The notes beneath the pieces were generated by a model. It was not told where the DNA came from and ran no database searches. It saw nothing but the letters and a program-made list of their open reading frames with translations. From the NCBI GenBank assembly GCA_030426085.1, contig JAUHYW010000061.1, forward strand, positions 1-64,000: a DNA stretch of 64,000 nt. Reading direction: 5' to 3'. Made by a program: the position numbers and the translations under genes. The stretch comes from a bacterium. GTDB lineage: Bacteria > Myxococcota_A > Bradymonadia > UBA7976 > UBA1532. Positions 8,158-17,058 of this stretch are shown piece after piece; the first letter of the stretch is position 1, and every line of letters starts with the position of its first letter.

Positions 8158-9387
8158 ATGTCATCGATCGACGTGACCCGCGCCCGAGGGCACTGGCTCC
8201 GCACTCAGGGGCTCGTCCGTCCGGCGCCGATCGATCCGGCCGTCGCCATCGCCCGCACCGGCTGGCTGCGCACCATCGGCGGGGTCGACGTCTACCTCGC
8301 GCTGCGCAGCCGGATCGCCGGGCTGACCCGGGTGCAGGTCGACGCGGCGGTCGCCCGGGGGTCGCTGCGGGTGGGGCCGGCGGTGCGGGGCTGCATCTAC
8401 CTGGTGCCCGAGGCCGATCTGCCCCTGGCGCTGCGCACCGCCGAGCTGCTGTCGGCCCGGCGCACGGCCCGTGATCTGGAGAAGGTCGGGGTCGAGCAGG
8501 CCGAGCTCGACGCGGTGGGCGAGGCGGTGCTCGAGGCGGTCGAGAGCGGGCCGCTGACCACCCGCCGCATCGCGGGCGCGCTGCCCGAGGGCGCGGTGCG
8601 CAGCCTGGGCGAGATCGGCAAGAAGGTGGGCCTGACGACGACCCTGCCCAGCGCGCTGCGGGCCCTGGAGTTCGCCGGTCGGCTGGAGCGGCTGCCGGTG
8701 GACGACCGCCTGGATCACGAGCGCTATGTCTGGCAGCGGCCGAAGGTGGCCCCCGATCTGGATGGGCAGCCGCGCGATCTGAAAGGCATCGCCCGGCCGC
8801 TCGCCGAGCGCTTCTTCCGCTTCGCCGGGCCGGCCACGCTGGCCGAGTTCTGCAAGTGGAGCGGGCTCAACAAGGGGCAGGCCAAGGCGGGCATCGCGGC
8901 GGCCGATCTGGCTCGGGTGCGGATCGAGGGCTACGCCGACGAGGCGTGGATCGACCCCGAGGCGCTCGACGCGCTGACCGCGGCCGAGCCGGTCGAGAGC
9001 GGGGTGCGGCTGCTCAACTTCGCCGACAACTACCTGAGCCTGCGGTCGACGCCGAGCGCGTTCGTCGATCCGGCGCACACCGGGCGCACGGCCAACTCGT
9101 GGGGCCGGGGGGTCAAGCCCATCGGCGAGTCGCAGTATCTGCACACCCGGGCGCTGCTGCACGGCGACCGGCTGGCCGGCTCGTGGGCGTGGGATCCCGA
9201 CGCCGAGGCGGTGGCGGCGGTGCCCTTCGGCCCGCTGCCGGCCGACGACGCCGCGCGGCTCGAGGCGGCGGCGGCCGAGCTGACCCGGTTCTTGAGCGAA
9301 GAGATGGGTCACGCCCGGTCGACGAGCATCGACAGCGACGCCAAGCTGCGCGAGCGGGCGGCGCTGGTGCGGGCCCAGGCCGGCTGA
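8158..9387 (+). CDS. Winged-helix DNA-binding protein of the HTH_42/AlkZ-related family
   Basis: This 409-residue protein has a strong AGGAGG ribosome binding site. The pattern of short blocks fits the HTH_42 (DUF1006) family: an N-terminal TQGL/TIGGVDVYLALRSRIAG segment, RGCIYLVPEADLPLAL, a central RFAGPATLAEFCKWSGL, and VRLLNFADNYL near residue 285. AlkZ/YcaQ members of this family unhook DNA crosslinks. Other members have no assigned role, and the AlkZ catalytic QxQ or QxD motif is not evident. I therefore assign the fold rather than the activity. Confidence 0.55.
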   Translation: MSSIDVTRARGHWLRTQGLVRPAPIDPAVAIARTGWLRTIGGVDVYLALRSRIAGLTRVQVDAAVARGSLRVGPAVRGCIYLVPEADLPLALRTAELLSARRTARDLEKVGVEQAELDAVGEAVLEAVESGPLTTRRIAGALPEGAVRSLGEIGKKVGLTTTLPSALRALEFAGRLERLPVDDRLDHERYVWQRPKVAPDLDGQPRDLKGIARPLAERFFRFAGPATLAEFCKWSGLNKGQAKAGIAAADLARVRIEGYADEAWIDPEALDALTAAEPVESGVRLLNFADNYLSLRSTPSAFVDPAHTGRTANSWGRGVKPIGESQYLHTRALLHGDRLAGSWAWDPDAEAVAAVPFGPLPADDAARLEAAAAELTRFLSEEMGHARSTSIDSDAKLRERAALVRAQAG

Positions 9388-9494
9388 GGGGCGCCCGCTG
9401 ATGGGATGAGATGGGTCGGGCGGGCCCGCTCGGGCGACTGGCGCGGGATCGACTTCCGATCTACTCTGCCCGAGTTGAAACGGCAGGCGCGGCG

Positions 9495-11522
9495 ATGGCA
9501 CACCTCCCCTCTTCATGTCCGGTCTGTGGGACCGCAGGGCCCGCGGCGGCCCCCTGCCCCACGCCCCGGTGCCAGCGGGGGGGCTATCACTGCGTGCCGG
9601 ATGCCTGGCTGGACGATCGCAGCGGGGTGCTCGACGGTCTCATCGGGCAGAAGTGGCAGGACGTGCTGCTCGTCCGGCGCCTGGGCTCGGGCGGCGTGGG
9701 GGCGATCTACCTCGCGCTGCAGATGCCGCTGATGATGAAGGTGGCGGTGAAGTTCCTCACCGACGGCGCGCCCGCGGCGCTCGCCGCCAAGCTGCGGGAC
9801 GAGGCGCTGGCCCTCTCGCGGCTGCATCACCACCACATCGTGCGGCTGCTCAAGTACGGCGAGATCCACCAGCGCACCTTCCTGGTGATGGAGTTCGTCG
9901 ACGGGGGGCGCACCCTGGCCGACGCCATGGAGCGCGGCGAGCTGGATCGCCCGGCCCGGGTCGGGGTGCTGCGGCAGCTCATCGAGGCGCTCGAGGCGGC
10001 CCACGCCTTCGACGTGGTGCACCGCGACGTCAAGCCGGAGAACATCATGCTTCAGCGGGCCCCCCGGGATCCGCACTTCGTCAAGCTGGTCGACTTCGGG
10101 CTGGCCAAGTTCATCGACGGTGGCCGGGAGAGCACCCAGATCGCGGCCGGCACCCCGACCTACATGGCCCCCGAGCAGATCACCCGGCGCAACATCGGCC
10201 CGTGGACCGACTGGTACGCCGTCGCGATGATCGCGCTCGAGCTGCTGCTCGACCACCGGCCCTACGCCCACATGAGCACCGACGAGGTCGTGCGGGCCAA
10301 GATGAGCGCGGTGTGTGATCCGACCCGGGGGCTGGCCGAGCGGGGGCTGCCGCCGGCGGTCTCCCGCTTCTTCCATCTGGCGCTGGCCACCGACCCCCAC
10401 AACCGGCTGCGCTCGGCGCCGGTCTTTCGGGACGCGTTCAACGCGATGGTCGACAACCTGCCGGCGCCCGAGCCGGTGCTCGAGCCGACGATGGCCGGGC
10501 GCGATCTGCCCGAGCTGCGGGCGCTGCTCGCCGGCATGCCCGACCCCGAGGCCCGCCCGCTGCGCAGCGAGCCGCCCGAGCCCGTCCGGCCGGCGTTCCG
10601 CGAGGCGCACACGATGCGGGAGCGGGAGCCGGAGCCGACCCGGGAGCACGGCGGGCGCCACGAGGTGCCGACCCAGCCGGGGCGGGACAGCGGGCCGGTG
10701 ATCGATCCCGACGGGTCGCTGGACGACGGCGAGGTCACCGCCCAGTCCATCTCGCTGCCGGCCGCCATCCGGGACGTGCCGTCGATCGGCGACGACGAGC
10801 CGACGCTGGAGCCCGAGGATCCCCTTGGCCTGGGCCCGCCGGGGCGCCCGGCCTCGCCCTACGCCGCCTCGCCGACCATCAAGCGGGTCGCCCGGGGGCC
10901 GACGGTGCACGTCGAGACCCGGGTGTCGGCGGCGCCGGCCCGCCCGCAGGAGGAGCCGACCCGTCCTCGGGCGCAGGCCCCCCGCCCGGGCGGCCGGCGC
11001 CACCCGCCCGAGCCGCCGCCGACGCTGCTGTCTTCGGCCGGGCGCTTGTCTCCCGGGCGAGCCGCCCGCCGGCCAGGGCCCCCGCCGAGCCCGCCGCCGA
11101 GCCCCCCGAGTCTGCCGCCGAGCCCGCCCCCCGCCAGCCGCCGGCCGCCTCCGCCGCCCACCGCCCGGCTCGACGACCCCTCGGGCTCGGGCGAGGTCCA
11201 AGCGCCGCGCATGACGCTGCGCGACCCGGGCCGGCCGCTGGCGCCCGCGCGCCAGACCCGCGCCGATCAGCCGGCGCTGGGGCCGCGTATGGACCACGCG
11301 CCGACCAACAACCGCCGGCCGCCGGCCCCGCCGGCTCGCCCGGTCCGGCAGCAGACCCACCTCGTCGATCCCTTCGCGTCGTCCGACGGCACCCACATCG
11401 TGGATCAGACCGAGCGCAAGGGGTGGCACACCCTGATGCTGGTGCTGCTGTTGATCGGGGTGGGGGTCCTGATGGCCGTGATCTGGCTGCTGCTCAACCC
11501 GCCGCTGGCGACGGGCGGCTGA
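9495..11522 (+). CDS. Membrane-anchored Ser/Thr protein kinase with N-terminal Cys motif
   Basis: The 675-residue protein begins at the ATG at 9495. A putative zinc-binding segment (CPVCG, then three more Cys within about 25 residues) precedes a complete Hanks-type kinase domain: LGSGGVGAIY (about 63-72), Lys in VAVKFL (about 85), HRDVKPEN (about 175), DFGLA (about 200) and GTPTYMAPEQ. Residues about 330-640 are a Pro-rich, low-complexity linker, and a single membrane helix lies at about 645-668 with almost nothing after it. The kinase is therefore a tail-anchored cytoplasmic enzyme. Its targets are unknown. A TACTCT hexamer at 9462-9467 may be its -10 element. Confidence 0.87.
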   Translation: MAHLPSSCPVCGTAGPAAAPCPTPRCQRGGYHCVPDAWLDDRSGVLDGLIGQKWQDVLLVRRLGSGGVGAIYLALQMPLMMKVAVKFLTDGAPAALAAKLRDEALALSRLHHHHIVRLLKYGEIHQRTFLVMEFVDGGRTLADAMERGELDRPARVGVLRQLIEALEAAHAFDVVHRDVKPENIMLQRAPRDPHFVKLVDFGLAKFIDGGRESTQIAAGTPTYMAPEQITRRNIGPWTDWYAVAMIALELLLDHRPYAHMSTDEVVRAKMSAVCDPTRGLAERGLPPAVSRFFHLALATDPHNRLRSAPVFRDAFNAMVDNLPAPEPVLEPTMAGRDLPELRALLAGMPDPEARPLRSEPPEPVRPAFREAHTMREREPEPTREHGGRHEVPTQPGRDSGPVIDPDGSLDDGEVTAQSISLPAAIRDVPSIGDDEPTLEPEDPLGLGPPGRPASPYAASPTIKRVARGPTVHVETRVSAAPARPQEEPTRPRAQAPRPGGRRHPPEPPPTLLSSAGRLSPGRAARRPGPPPSPPPSPPSLPPSPPPASRRPPPPPTARLDDPSGSGEVQAPRMTLRDPGRPLAPARQTRADQPALGPRMDHAPTNNRRPPAPPARPVRQQTHLVDPFASSDGTHIVDQTERKGWHTLMLVLLLIGVGVLMAVIWLLLNPPLATGG

Positions 11523-11523
11523 G

Positions 11524-11898
11524 TCAGCGCCGGCGGGCGGCGAGCAGCACGAGCGCGATCCCGATCACGGCGGGCACCGTCTGGATGTAGAGGATGCTGA
11601 GCTTGGCGGTGGCGGCGCCGTAGACCCCGGCGACGGCCACACACCCCAGGAAGAACAGCCGCAGTTGCACGGCGAACGCCGGGTTGCGGTGGAGGGCCCC
11701 CCACAGCAGCCCGGCGGCGAGGAACCCGTTGTACAGCCCCTGGTTGGCCGCGAGCACCGCGGTCATCTCGGCGTACTCGGGGGTCATGCCGAAGGCGGCC
11801 AGGCCCCGCTCGGTCTGCCACAGGAACATCTCGAGCACGAGGATGTAGACGTGCAGCAGGCCGATGAGCGCGGTGAAGACGCGGGCGGCGAGCGCCAT
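11524..11898 (-). CDS. DUF1304 family small membrane protein
   Basis: The 124-residue protein with four predicted membrane helices matches DUF1304: HVYILVLEMFLW near the N terminus, then NQGLYNGFLAAGLLWG in the middle, and a YGAATAK loop before the last helix. The start ATG at 11898 follows AGGAGG. It is convergent with the kinase gene, with one base between the stop codons. A TATGCT hexamer about 40 bases upstream of the start is a possible -10 element. The function of the family is not established. Confidence 0.85.
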   Translation of the reverse strand: MALAARVFTALIGLLHVYILVLEMFLWQTERGLAAFGMTPEYAEMTAVLAANQGLYNGFLAAGLLWGALHRNPAFAVQLRLFFLGCVAVAGVYGAATAKLSILYIQTVPAVIGIALVLLAARRR

Positions 11899-12126
11899 GG
11901 GGACCTCCTCGGGGTGGATCGGCGATGGCTCCGCGGCAGTGGAGCATACTCGGGCCGGCGGCGCGAGCGTCACGGGTGACGCCGGCCCGTCCGTCGGGAC
12001 GCGTCGGGGGTGGCGGGGGTCGGCGCCGGAGGCGGCGCGGGGTGGCATGCCCCTTGCGGATGACCGGGGTGGACGCACCGAACACCTGATCCATCGGCGA
12101 CACCCGACCCCACCCGGAGGAGCCCC

Positions 12127-13227
12127 ATGGCCGCCCACCTGCCCACAGACGCCCGCACCCACGCGCTGGTCCGCGAGCTGTACCGCCTGACATCCCTCGA
12201 TCTGCTGCTGTCGCGCCGCGACTCGGCCCGCGGCCCGCGCATGGAGCGGCGGGCGGCGGTGGTCGAGCAGCTCTGGGCCCGCGCGCCATTCGGACACCAG
12301 GACCCCTGTCCGGTGTCCGGGTTGTCCGCGGACGAGGCCGACTTCGCCCGCTTCTTCGATCTGTCCGCCGGCTACCGGCGCCCGGTCGTCATCCGCGGCT
12401 TCGGCCGCGACACCGAGGCGGTGAAGCGCTGGTCGGCCGAGCACCTCGTCGAGCGGCTCGGCTCGACGCCGTGCACCGTCGTCGAGATGGACGACGCGGC
12501 GATGGCCCGGCCCCACGACAGCAAGCGGGTGCTGCACCGCCTGCCGTTCGATGAGTTCGTGCGCCGCATGCGCGAGGAGCCGCTGTACCTGCACAACAGC
12601 AGCGAGTTCGCCGAGGTGTCCGGCCTGCTCGACGGGCTGGGCATCGAGCGCATCAACTCCCGGCTGTGCGACCCCGAGAGCACCTGGGACGAGATCTTCG
12701 CCTCGAACCTCTTCGTCGGCACCGAGCGGGTCTACAGCAACCTGCACTGCGCGCCGGGGGGCAACTTCTTCCTCCAGATCGCCGGCCGCAAGACCTGGAC
12801 CCTCGTCGACCCCGCCCTGTCGCCCTACCTCTGCCCGCTGACCGCCCGCCCGTTCAATCACTGCCTGTCGATCTATGGCAGCTACCACGCCCAGAGCGAT
12901 GACTGTCCCATCTGGCGGCTGCCCCGGCAGACGGTGACCCTCGAGCCGGGCGATCTGCTCTACAACCCGCCGTGGTGGTGGCACGAGGTGATCAACCACG
13001 GGGACACCATCGGCTGCGCGCTGCGCCACGTCCCCCGCCCGTTCGACCGCTCGCCGACCTGGGCCAACCACCCGCTGTTCTCGGCGCTGTCGATCTTCCC
13101 CCGGCTGTGGGCGCTCTCGGCGGTGGACTACGCCCGGCATCGGCTCGGCGGGCGGGGGTCGATGCGGGCGATCGTCAACCCGATGCTGGCGGCGACCCTC
13201 AACCGGGCCCGGGGGCGCACCCGATGA
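12127..13227 (+). CDS. JmjC-like cupin protein lacking one metal ligand
   Basis: This 366-residue protein belongs to the cupin_8/JmjC group, which includes Fe(II)/2-oxoglutarate hydroxylases. The core is seen as RVYSNLHCAPGGNFFLQI with GRKTW following, then PGDLLYNPPWWWHEV. The proximal metal motif is usually HxD or HxE; here it is His207-Cys208-Ala209, so the acid is missing, while the distal His286 is kept. The enzyme may be inactive, may use Cys or another residue, or may have halogenase-like chemistry (some halogenases also have Ala there). The start has GGAGGAG upstream. The stop overlaps the next gene's start (ATGA). Confidence 0.7.
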   Translation: MAAHLPTDARTHALVRELYRLTSLDLLLSRRDSARGPRMERRAAVVEQLWARAPFGHQDPCPVSGLSADEADFARFFDLSAGYRRPVVIRGFGRDTEAVKRWSAEHLVERLGSTPCTVVEMDDAAMARPHDSKRVLHRLPFDEFVRRMREEPLYLHNSSEFAEVSGLLDGLGIERINSRLCDPESTWDEIFASNLFVGTERVYSNLHCAPGGNFFLQIAGRKTWTLVDPALSPYLCPLTARPFNHCLSIYGSYHAQSDDCPIWRLPRQTVTLEPGDLLYNPPWWWHEVINHGDTIGCALRHVPRPFDRSPTWANHPLFSALSIFPRLWALSAVDYARHRLGGRGSMRAIVNPMLAATLNRARGRTR

Positions 13228-14060
13228 GCGCCCGGACCCACACCACGCTGCACCGCCCCCGCTGGATGACCGCCGCCGCCCGCGCCGCGCTGGCCGACGC
13301 GCTGTACGCCACCCACCGCGAGGTCTTCGACGGCCTCGATCGGGACGGCTTCGCGCAGTACGTCGTCGAGTCGCCGGCCGACGACACCCGCATCCTGGTG
13401 CTGCGGGACGCCGAGGGCCGGCCGCGGGGCTACTGCGCCTCGCACGTCTTCGACCAGGTGCACCTCGGCCGGCGTACGCTCGTCGTGCGCATGGAGATCG
13501 CCGCCGAGCCCGCCTTCCGCAAGCAGCGGTTCGCCGCGAAGTTCATCTGCCTCGAGGCGCTGCGGCTCGCCGCCCGCTACCCGGGCGTGCCCCGCTACTT
13601 CCTCGCCTGCTTCGTGCACCCCTCGGCCTACGTCTCGCTGGTGCGCCACGTCTCCGCGGTCTGGCCCAACCCCGACGGGCCCACCCCGCCCCGTATCGAG
13701 GCGCTGATGCACAGCCTCGACCGGGCGTTCGACCTGAAGGTGCGGGACGGCATCGCCCGGGTCGGCTGGATCGCGCGCGGCGACCGGCGCCCGAAGACGC
13801 TCAGCCGGGAGGCGGCGTTCTACCTCGAGCGCAACCCGGGCTACGGCCGGGGCGAGGGGCTCATGACGGTCATCAGCTTCCGCACGCCGGACGTCGTGCA
13901 GGGGGTGGTCGACTGCGCCCGCTTGTGCATCCGCCGCCGGGGCGAGGTGGCGGCCGGGATCAGCGCAGCGCCCGGCGGGCGTTCGCTCGGCTCCGCAGTT
14001 CGAAGTCCCGCACCGCCTCCCCGCCCGCCCGGGCCAGCAGCGCCTGCTCCCGCGCTTTGA
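13224..14060 (+). CDS. Putative GNAT-like acyltransferase, unassigned
   Basis: I do not recognise the exact family of this 278-residue protein. A central stretch (GYCASHVFDQVHLGRRTLVVRMEIAAEP, continued by FRKQRFAAKFICLEALRLAARYPG) has the strand-strand-helix rhythm of GNAT acyltransferases. It is coupled to the JmjC-like gene by an ATGA overlap, so both probably act on one substrate. The last 34 codons overlap the convergent VWA gene by 101 bases and read as Pro/Ala-rich sequence, so the natural C terminus may owe its makeup to the opposite gene. Confidence 0.45.
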   Translation: MSARTHTTLHRPRWMTAAARAALADALYATHREVFDGLDRDGFAQYVVESPADDTRILVLRDAEGRPRGYCASHVFDQVHLGRRTLVVRMEIAAEPAFRKQRFAAKFICLEALRLAARYPGVPRYFLACFVHPSAYVSLVRHVSAVWPNPDGPTPPRIEALMHSLDRAFDLKVRDGIARVGWIARGDRRPKTLSREAAFYLERNPGYGRGEGLMTVISFRTPDVVQGVVDCARLCIRRRGEVAAGISAAPGGRSLGSAVRSPAPPPRPPGPAAPAPAL

Positions 14061-15984
14061 TGCGGCGCACGTTCTGCCCGTCGGCCGCGGTCAGGCGGGC
14101 CGGGGCGTAGGCCGGATCGGCAGCGTACCAGTCGGTGGCGGCGAAGAAGGCCTGCAAGTCGGTCGAGCGGAAGGCGTAGCCGTGGCGGGCGTAGGCGGTG
14201 TTGCGCAGGCGGCGCAGCGCGCCCAGGTCGAGGCCGGCCAGCGCGCCGTCGTCCACCTCTTCGCCGCTCCGGATCGCCTCGAAGAGCGGGTCGAAGCCGG
14301 GCCCGCCGGGGGCGACCGCCGGGGCCGCCGCCGCGATCGACGCCCCGCCCTCGTGCTGCTTGATGCGGGCGACGTTGTCCACGTCGGCCTTCGTCAGCCG
14401 GGCGGGGTCGAAGCCGGCGTCCTCGGCGTACCACCCGGTCGACCCGAAGAAGCGCCGCAGCTCGGCGGACTTGAAGCGGTACCCGTGGCGGGCGTAGGCC
14501 GCGTTGCGCAGGATGCGCAGCCGCTCGGCGTCGATGCCGGCCAGCGCGGCGTCGTCCACCGCGCGGCCCTGCCGCACGGCGTCGAGGGCGGCCGTGAAGC
14601 GGGCGTCGACGTCGGGGGCGGCGGGCGCGGCGTCCCCGTCGAGCTGCGCGTCGACGTAGGGATCGGCCAGCAGCGCGATCAGGGCGTCCAGCTCGGCCTG
14701 CGCGTCCCCGGCGGTGCGGCCGCGGCGGCTCTTCAACCGGGCCCGCTCGTCGCGCAGGATGGCCTGGGCTTCGAGCAGGTCGCCCGCCCGCAGCAGCGCC
14801 GCGGCGTCCACCAGCACATGGGACACCCGCATGCGATCGGCGGCGACCATCCAGGCCGGCTCCTGCCCCGCCCGGACCTTGTCCAGCGACGGCGTCAGCA
14901 CGTAGTGGGCCTCGGCGCTCCGGGTGACGGGCTCGCCCTCGACCGGGGTGTAGGCCAGCGCCACCGCGCCGACCGGCCGGTGCACGTCGACGAGCGGCAT
15001 CGACGGCAGCCGGGCCCCGGTGGGCACCCGCAGCTTCACCGTCAGGCTGCGGGTCTCGTCGGCGTACAGCTCGCCGACCGCCAGCCGCCAGCCGCCGTCG
15101 GCTCGGGGCTCGGCCTCGATGCCGGCCACCCCGAGCAGCTCGACGCCGGGCGCGGGGCGCAGCTCGATGACCGCGTCGCGGGCGATCACCGCCCGGGCCG
15201 ACTTCAGCTCGGCGTCGAGGATCTCGGCGAGCTGGATGGGATCGGCCAGGTGGTGGAAGCCGCCCCGGCCGTGGTCGGCGACGGCGAGCATCATCGCCTC
15301 GTCGTAGCCGGTGCCGACGCCGATGGTCGACAGGGTCACCCCCGCCGGGTCGAGGGCGGCGACGACCGCCTCGGGGGTGTCGGGCCCGACGTTGGCCTGC
15401 CCGTCCGAGACGAGGATGAGCCGCCGGGTGGCGTCGGTGGCCGGGGCGAGGGCGGCGAGGCCGGCGGCGACGCCCCCGTAGAGCGCGGTGGAGCCATCGG
15501 CCCGCATGGCGTCGATGGCGGCGATGATCGGCGCCCGCTCGGACCCCGCCGCGGTCAGCGGCACCGGCGTCGTGGCGTCGTCGTCGAAGTCGATCACCGC
15601 CACCCGGTCGCCGGGCCCCAGCCGCTCGACGACGGTGCGGGCGGCGAAGCGGGCGTGATCCATCGCCAGCCCGTCCATCGAGCCCGACGAGTCGATCACC
15701 AGGGCCAGGGCCACCGGGGCCCGCGCGGTGATGCCATCGCCCGGCGGGGTGATGCGCACCCCGAGGTGCACGACGCCGTCGCCCGCGTCGTGCACGAACG
15801 GGCTCTCGAGGCCGATGCGCAGGACGCCGTCCCGGGGCGCGGCCGGGGGCTCGGGGGTCGGGGGCGCGGCGTCGGCCACCGGGGCCGGGCGCCAGGGGCC
15901 GAAGTAGAGCGCGGCGCCGAGGGCCGCGAGGCAGACGAGCAGCATCGACGCACCGGTGGCGGGCGCCCGGAGTTGGACGAACAT
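13960..15984 (-). CDS. VWA-domain protein with two C-terminal YARHG domains
   Basis: The 674-residue protein has a membrane anchor or signal at residues about 14-32 and a Pro-rich spacer. A von Willebrand A domain follows with the MIDAS motif DSSGS at about 96 and VSDGQ further on, then a beta-rich region typical of VWA/VIT-like secreted proteins. Two YARHG domains end it, each with the same pattern: RNxAYARHGYxF (about 497 and 598), FF, WYA, and LTxAD.NV.RIK. It is probably periplasmic or surface exposed and metal-dependent in ligand binding. AGGAGA precedes the ATG. The ligand is unknown. Confidence 0.82.
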   Translation of the reverse strand: MFVQLRAPATGASMLLVCLAALGAALYFGPWRPAPVADAAPPTPEPPAAPRDGVLRIGLESPFVHDAGDGVVHLGVRITPPGDGITARAPVALALVIDSSGSMDGLAMDHARFAARTVVERLGPGDRVAVIDFDDDATTPVPLTAAGSERAPIIAAIDAMRADGSTALYGGVAAGLAALAPATDATRRLILVSDGQANVGPDTPEAVVAALDPAGVTLSTIGVGTGYDEAMMLAVADHGRGGFHHLADPIQLAEILDAELKSARAVIARDAVIELRPAPGVELLGVAGIEAEPRADGGWRLAVGELYADETRSLTVKLRVPTGARLPSMPLVDVHRPVGAVALAYTPVEGEPVTRSAEAHYVLTPSLDKVRAGQEPAWMVAADRMRVSHVLVDAAALLRAGDLLEAQAILRDERARLKSRRGRTAGDAQAELDALIALLADPYVDAQLDGDAAPAAPDVDARFTAALDAVRQGRAVDDAALAGIDAERLRILRNAAYARHGYRFKSAELRRFFGSTGWYAEDAGFDPARLTKADVDNVARIKQHEGGASIAAAAPAVAPGGPGFDPLFEAIRSGEEVDDGALAGLDLGALRRLRNTAYARHGYAFRSTDLQAFFAATDWYAADPAYAPARLTAADGQNVRRIKAREQALLARAGGEAVRDFELRSRANARRALR

Positions 15985-16041
15985 GGGTCTCTCCTATGGG
16001 TGTGGGGTGGGCCCGATGGGCATCATCGGACGCTCATGGCA

Positions 16042-16842
16042 TCACTCGCGGCGTTCGACACACCGGGGGTGCAGCAGCTCGGGGCGATACTCGAAGTGCA
16101 TGGTGTCGTAGTGATGCCACTTGCCGCCCCAGATGAAGCCATGGCGCTCGAACACTTCGACGATCTCGAGGGGGATGCGATTGCGCCACGGCAGGTCGGG
16201 CTCGCGCTTGAGCGACCACCGCCAGTAGTGGGTGTACTTGACGTTGATGTCGATGGCGATGGCGTGGCTGTGCGCGCTGAGTCGCTCGGTGCCGGCGATG
16301 TGGCGCCAGACGAAGGTGCCGGCGGTCACGGTGACGTACTTGTGGAACTTCGCCGGCAGCGCGTCCAGATCGGCGCTGACCCGGCGCAGGGCGGCGGCGG
16401 CCCCGTGGTGCTTGTTGAAGTACAGGGTCTTGCCCGGCCCGTGCTTCGGCATCCAGACCACCTTCTCCAGCGCGCCGCGCACCGCCTGCTCCGAGGCGCC
16501 CCACAACGCGCCCATCAGCGCGGTGTGCCGGGTGCGGCCGGGGTCTTCTCTGCCCTTGGGCGGGGTCGAGCCGGGCCCCATGGGGTAGGGCTCGGCGAGG
16601 GTGTCCTGCACGTCGGGGTCGTTGAGCCGCTCGTCGGCGGTCTTGGTGCGCTTGTCGTCCCAGACGAGCCGGCGGCCGTCGGCCAGCACCACCGCGGCGG
16701 GCTCGGCGGCGGCGTCGAGGGCGGAGATCGTCTGGGGGAAGGTCGCCCGCAGGCATTCGAACCGGTCGGCGTCGACCGGCGGGGCGAGCAGCGCCGAGAG
16801 CGGCGCGGAGAGGTTGAGGACGAGCACGAGCCAGGGGTTCAT
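16042..16842 (-). CDS. M15-family peptidase, probably D-Ala-D-Ala carboxypeptidase-like
   Basis: The 266-residue protein has a short hydrophobic N-terminal signal (MNPWLVLVLNLSAP) and a C-terminal VanY/M15 domain. The zinc motif reads SAHSHAIAIDI (His and Asp ligands), followed by IPLEIVEVFERHGFIWGG and the terminal HHYDTMHFEYR with catalytic Glu/His. The family cuts peptidoglycan stem peptides in the periplasm, and the same role is inferred here. The ATG at 16842 is chosen because AGGAGT sits at proper spacing and the signal peptide follows. The long stretch between signal and catalytic domain (about residues 30-150) is unassigned. Confidence 0.75.
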   Translation of the reverse strand: MNPWLVLVLNLSAPLSALLAPPVDADRFECLRATFPQTISALDAAAEPAAVVLADGRRLVWDDKRTKTADERLNDPDVQDTLAEPYPMGPGSTPPKGREDPGRTRHTALMGALWGASEQAVRGALEKVVWMPKHGPGKTLYFNKHHGAAAALRRVSADLDALPAKFHKYVTVTAGTFVWRHIAGTERLSAHSHAIAIDINVKYTHYWRWSLKREPDLPWRNRIPLEIVEVFERHGFIWGGKWHHYDTMHFEYRPELLHPRCVERRE

Positions 16843-16872
16843 GGCGGACTCCTGAATGGCATCACAGGCATG

Positions 16873-16895
16873 CATGGCACACTTCGCGTGCCATG
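16873..16895. promoter_or_regulatory. 8-bp inverted repeat upstream of the M15 gene
   Basis: CATGGCAC at 16873-16880 and GTGCCATG at 16888-16895 form a perfect dyad with a 7-base spacer, about 30 bases upstream of the M15 peptidase start. It could be an operator. No matching regulator is evident. Confidence 0.3.
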
Positions 16896-16953
16896 GCCAG
16901 GGCGCCGTTCGATCGGGGGTTTCGCGGTCGTTCGCGTCGTGGACTACACCGGG

Positions 16954-16990
16954 TCAATCGGCGACATACCGCCGATTGAAGACTTTTTTC
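16954..16990 (+). promoter_or_regulatory. Hairpin followed by a T-run in the leader of the sigma-like/SUMF1 operon
   Basis: TCAATCGGCG (16954-16963) and CGCCGATTGA (16970-16979) are a perfect 10-bp inverted repeat with a 6-base loop, followed after a few bases by six T. This is the form of an intrinsic terminator on the plus strand. No plus-strand gene ends nearby; the region lies between divergent genes, about 80 bases before the downstream start. It may be an attenuator, an operator, or a terminator for a small RNA. Confidence 0.45.
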
Positions 16991-17058
16991 GGATTTTCTC
17001 CGCCGAGCCTGCTCGGGGCCGCGCGGCGCGCATCTTCGCCTTGAATTCGAAAGATGGC

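Noticed and set aside
14182-17058. Upstream extension of the sigma-like gene's frame for more than 900 codons
   Set aside because: It lies antisense to the VWA and M15 genes, which have clear domains and signals; the true start is near 17059.
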